From contig DAIPHL010000039.1 of the NCBI GenBank assembly GCA_036771375.1, forward strand, positions 1-15,148: a stretch of DNA of 15,148 bases, in the 5' to 3' direction. Below are positions 13,564 through 15,148 of this stretch, in pieces. Made by a program: the position numbers and the translations under genes. The notes beneath the pieces were generated by a model. The model was given only the letters and a program-made list of their open reading frames with translations. It was not told where the DNA came from and searched no databases. The DNA is from DAIPHL01 sp036771375 (GTDB lineage Bacteria; Synergistota; Synergistia; Synergistales; Synergistaceae). Every line of letters begins with the position of its first letter. Position 1 is the first letter of the stretch.

Positions 13564-15060
13564 ATGGAATCGATCATTTCAGGTTTGACACAAGGCGCCA
13601 CGTTGCTTGCGGATCCCTTCATCATCCTGTTGATCCTTGCAGGAACCGTATTCGGAATCGTCATTGGCGCCCTGCCGGGACTGACGAGCACCATGGGGGT
13701 CGCGCTCCTCGTCCCGGTCACGTTTGGAATGCCGCCGGCCATGGGGCTCGCCTTGCTGGGAGCGATCTACTGTTCCTCCACGTATTCCGGGGCCATCAGC
13801 GCGATTCTCCTGAACATACCGGGGACGCCGGCGAATTGCTGTACTCTCCTCGACGGTTATCCCATGACCCAACAAGGCGCTTCGTCCAGGGCGATCGCCC
13901 TGGCGACCTCGGCCTCCTCCCTCGGTGGTTTCCTGAGCGTCTTCGCTCTCCTCTTTCTGGCCCCGCCCCTCGCCGAGTTCGCTCTGAAATTCGGGGCGCA
14001 GGAGTACTTTCTGCTCGCGCTCTTCGGGGTGAGCGTCATCGCGTCGCTATCCGAGAGAAACATGCTCAAGGGACTCTTTTCCGGCGTACTGGGGCTCTTT
14101 CTGAGCGTCATCGGCATGCACCCGATCACGGGAGACGTGCGATTCACGTTTGGCATCACCGAGTTGTACAATGGAATGCCCCTCGTCGTCGCACTGATCG
14201 GCCTTTACTCCATACCGGAGGTCATCTCCTCCCTCTGCGAGGACAAGAGCGTCGTCAGGCAGTCCCGCGGCGTCGGCAAGGGGGTGTGGAGGGAGATGAT
14301 GGAACTCTTCGAGCACAAGATGCTGGCTCTGCGCGCTTCGATCATCGGTATCGTGGTGGGGATCATACCGGGCGCGGGCAGCAGCATCGCCAGCTTCGTG
14401 GCCTACGATGACGCCAAGAGATTTTCGAGACACCCCGAGCTGTTCGGAAAAGGCACGGCGGAGGGCGTCATCGCCTCGGAAACCGCGAACAACGCGGTTG
14501 TCGGCGGCTCTCTCGTCCCTGCGCTCACCCTCGGGATACCGGGCAACGCCGTCTCGGCCGTCCTCCTCGGCGGTCTCATGATTCACGGTCTCAAACCCGG
14601 TCCGACCCTTTTCACCGAAAACGGCGCGATCGTGTACAGCTTCATCATGAGCCTCTTCGTCTCCAACCTCGTTTTCGTTCCTGTCGGACTTTTCATCGCC
14701 AGATACTGCGTAAAATTCATCGAAACGCCCGCCTCGATCCTGGGACCGATGGTGATCGGACTTGCGGTAATGGGCTCCTACGCGATCAACATGTCGATGA
14801 TCGAGGTCGGCATCATGCTTGCGATCGGGCTTCTCGGACACCTCATGAAGGTCTGTGATGTACCTCGCGAACCGATGGTGCTCGGGCTCGTTCTCGGAGG
14901 CATGGCCGAAGGAGAGCTCTCCCGGGCGCTGTCGCTGGTGCACGGCAGTGTTCCCGGTCTGCTGGGGAGCATGTTCAAAAGCCCGATCTCGATCGTGATC
15001 ATCCTCTTTACGACACTGTCCCTTCTACAGGGTCTGAGAAAACAGCTGCGATCGAAGTAA
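13564..15060 (+). CDS. tctA: TTT transporter large membrane subunit (TctA family)
   Basis: A 498-residue polytopic inner-membrane permease with about 10-12 hydrophobic segments, which moves the substrate delivered by TctC using an ion gradient. The two related halves each show the family signature: GALPGLTSTMG (35-45) with YSGAISAILLNIPGTPA (74-90) in the first, and GIIPGAGSSIASFVAYD (from 266) with ASETANNAVVGGS (from 304) and LTLGIPGNAVSAVLLGG in the second. The length is normal (about 500). AGAGAGGA (13547-13554) lies 9 bases before ATG. It is the last gene of the operon and is followed by a long hairpin. Ligand specificity is set mainly by TctC and is unknown. Confidence 0.95.
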   Translation: MESIISGLTQGATLLADPFIILLILAGTVFGIVIGALPGLTSTMGVALLVPVTFGMPPAMGLALLGAIYCSSTYSGAISAILLNIPGTPANCCTLLDGYPMTQQGASSRAIALATSASSLGGFLSVFALLFLAPPLAEFALKFGAQEYFLLALFGVSVIASLSERNMLKGLFSGVLGLFLSVIGMHPITGDVRFTFGITELYNGMPLVVALIGLYSIPEVISSLCEDKSVVRQSRGVGKGVWREMMELFEHKMLALRASIIGIVVGIIPGAGSSIASFVAYDDAKRFSRHPELFGKGTAEGVIASETANNAVVGGSLVPALTLGIPGNAVSAVLLGGLMIHGLKPGPTLFTENGAIVYSFIMSLFVSNLVFVPVGLFIARYCVKFIETPASILGPMVIGLAVMGSYAINMSMIEVGIMLAIGLLGHLMKVCDVPREPMVLGLVLGGMAEGELSRALSLVHGSVPGLLGSMFKSPISIVIILFTTLSLLQGLRKQLRSK

Positions 15061-15086
15061 TCCACAATAGATCGGACGTTACACAC

Positions 15087-15126
15087 AAGAGGCGGGAGCG
15101 GTCTGTCACCCGCTCCCGCCTCTTTC
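15087..15126 (+). terminator. Operon-end hairpin after tctA
   Basis: A perfect 15-bp stem (15087-15101 with 15110-15124) built around GAGGCGGGAGCGG encloses an 8-base loop, 26 bases after the tctA stop. The T-run is short (TTT), so termination may be weaker than at the tctC-tctB terminator, but the stem is very stable. Confidence 0.75.
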
Positions 15127-15148
15127 GGACATCTCCCGGTATTCGAGT

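Noticed and set aside
14047..14943. 298-codon minus-strand open frame opposite tctA
   Set aside because: Highly charged low-complexity translation antisense to a clear membrane permease; a codon-bias shadow.
1..15148. Mobile elements, CRISPR arrays, tRNA or rRNA genes
   Set aside because: No transposase or integrase motifs, no regularly spaced repeats, and no tRNA- or rRNA-like segments were seen on either strand.

Overview
The window is about 15 kb of densely packed, moderately GC-rich bacterial DNA with strong AGGAGG-type ribosome binding sites. Gene content points to an anaerobic, fermentative, probably amino-acid or organic-acid using bacterium: a butyrate kinase, a three-part GlpA/GlpB/DUF1667-type oxidoreductase, a molybdenum hydroxylase, an M29-like metalloenzyme and a tripartite tricarboxylate (TTT) transporter. 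This combination would fit Synergistota or a related anaerobic Firmicutes lineage. That placement is inference from gene content only; no rRNA or other marker is present.

Layout. (1) 1-3713, plus strand: the 3' end of a glycerol kinase gene (glpK), then, after a 269-bp gap, a tightly spaced trio: a GlpA-like FAD oxidoreductase with a C-terminal BFD-type iron-sulfur domain, a GlpB-like FAD/NAD oxidoreductase, and a small DUF1667 cysteine protein. Together they would phosphorylate glycerol and oxidise glycerol 3-phosphate without oxygen. (2) 3798-5591, minus strand: a histidine-phosphatase gene followed by butyrate kinase, a two-gene operon convergent with the first block. (3) 5592-5881: an AT-rich divergent intergenic region with a near-consensus sigma-70 promoter on the plus strand and a long leader. 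(4) 5882-9565, plus strand: a three-gene molybdenum hydroxylase (xanthine dehydrogenase family) in the order FAD subunit, [2Fe-2S] subunit, molybdopterin subunit. (5) 9566-10049: about 480 bp without a convincing gene; it holds two hairpins and a 10-bp tandem repeat. (6) 10050-10817, minus strand: a FadR-type GntR regulator. (7) 10979-15060, plus strand: an M29/NicX-like metalloprotein, then the TTT transporter in the order TctC, TctB, TctA, ended by a long hairpin.

The right two thirds reads as one accessory catabolic locus. A solute-binding protein and membrane permease take up a carboxylated compound. A molybdenum hydroxylase and an M29-fold metalloenzyme could act on it. A divergently transcribed GntR regulator sits between the two gene groups, with a palindrome over its own -10 box. 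The substrate cannot be read from the sequence. The active-site region of the molybdenum subunit differs from true xanthine dehydrogenases, so 'xanthine' should not be assumed. A strong intrinsic terminator between tctC and tctB suggests the binding protein is made in excess over the permease. No mobile element, CRISPR array, tRNA or rRNA was seen.
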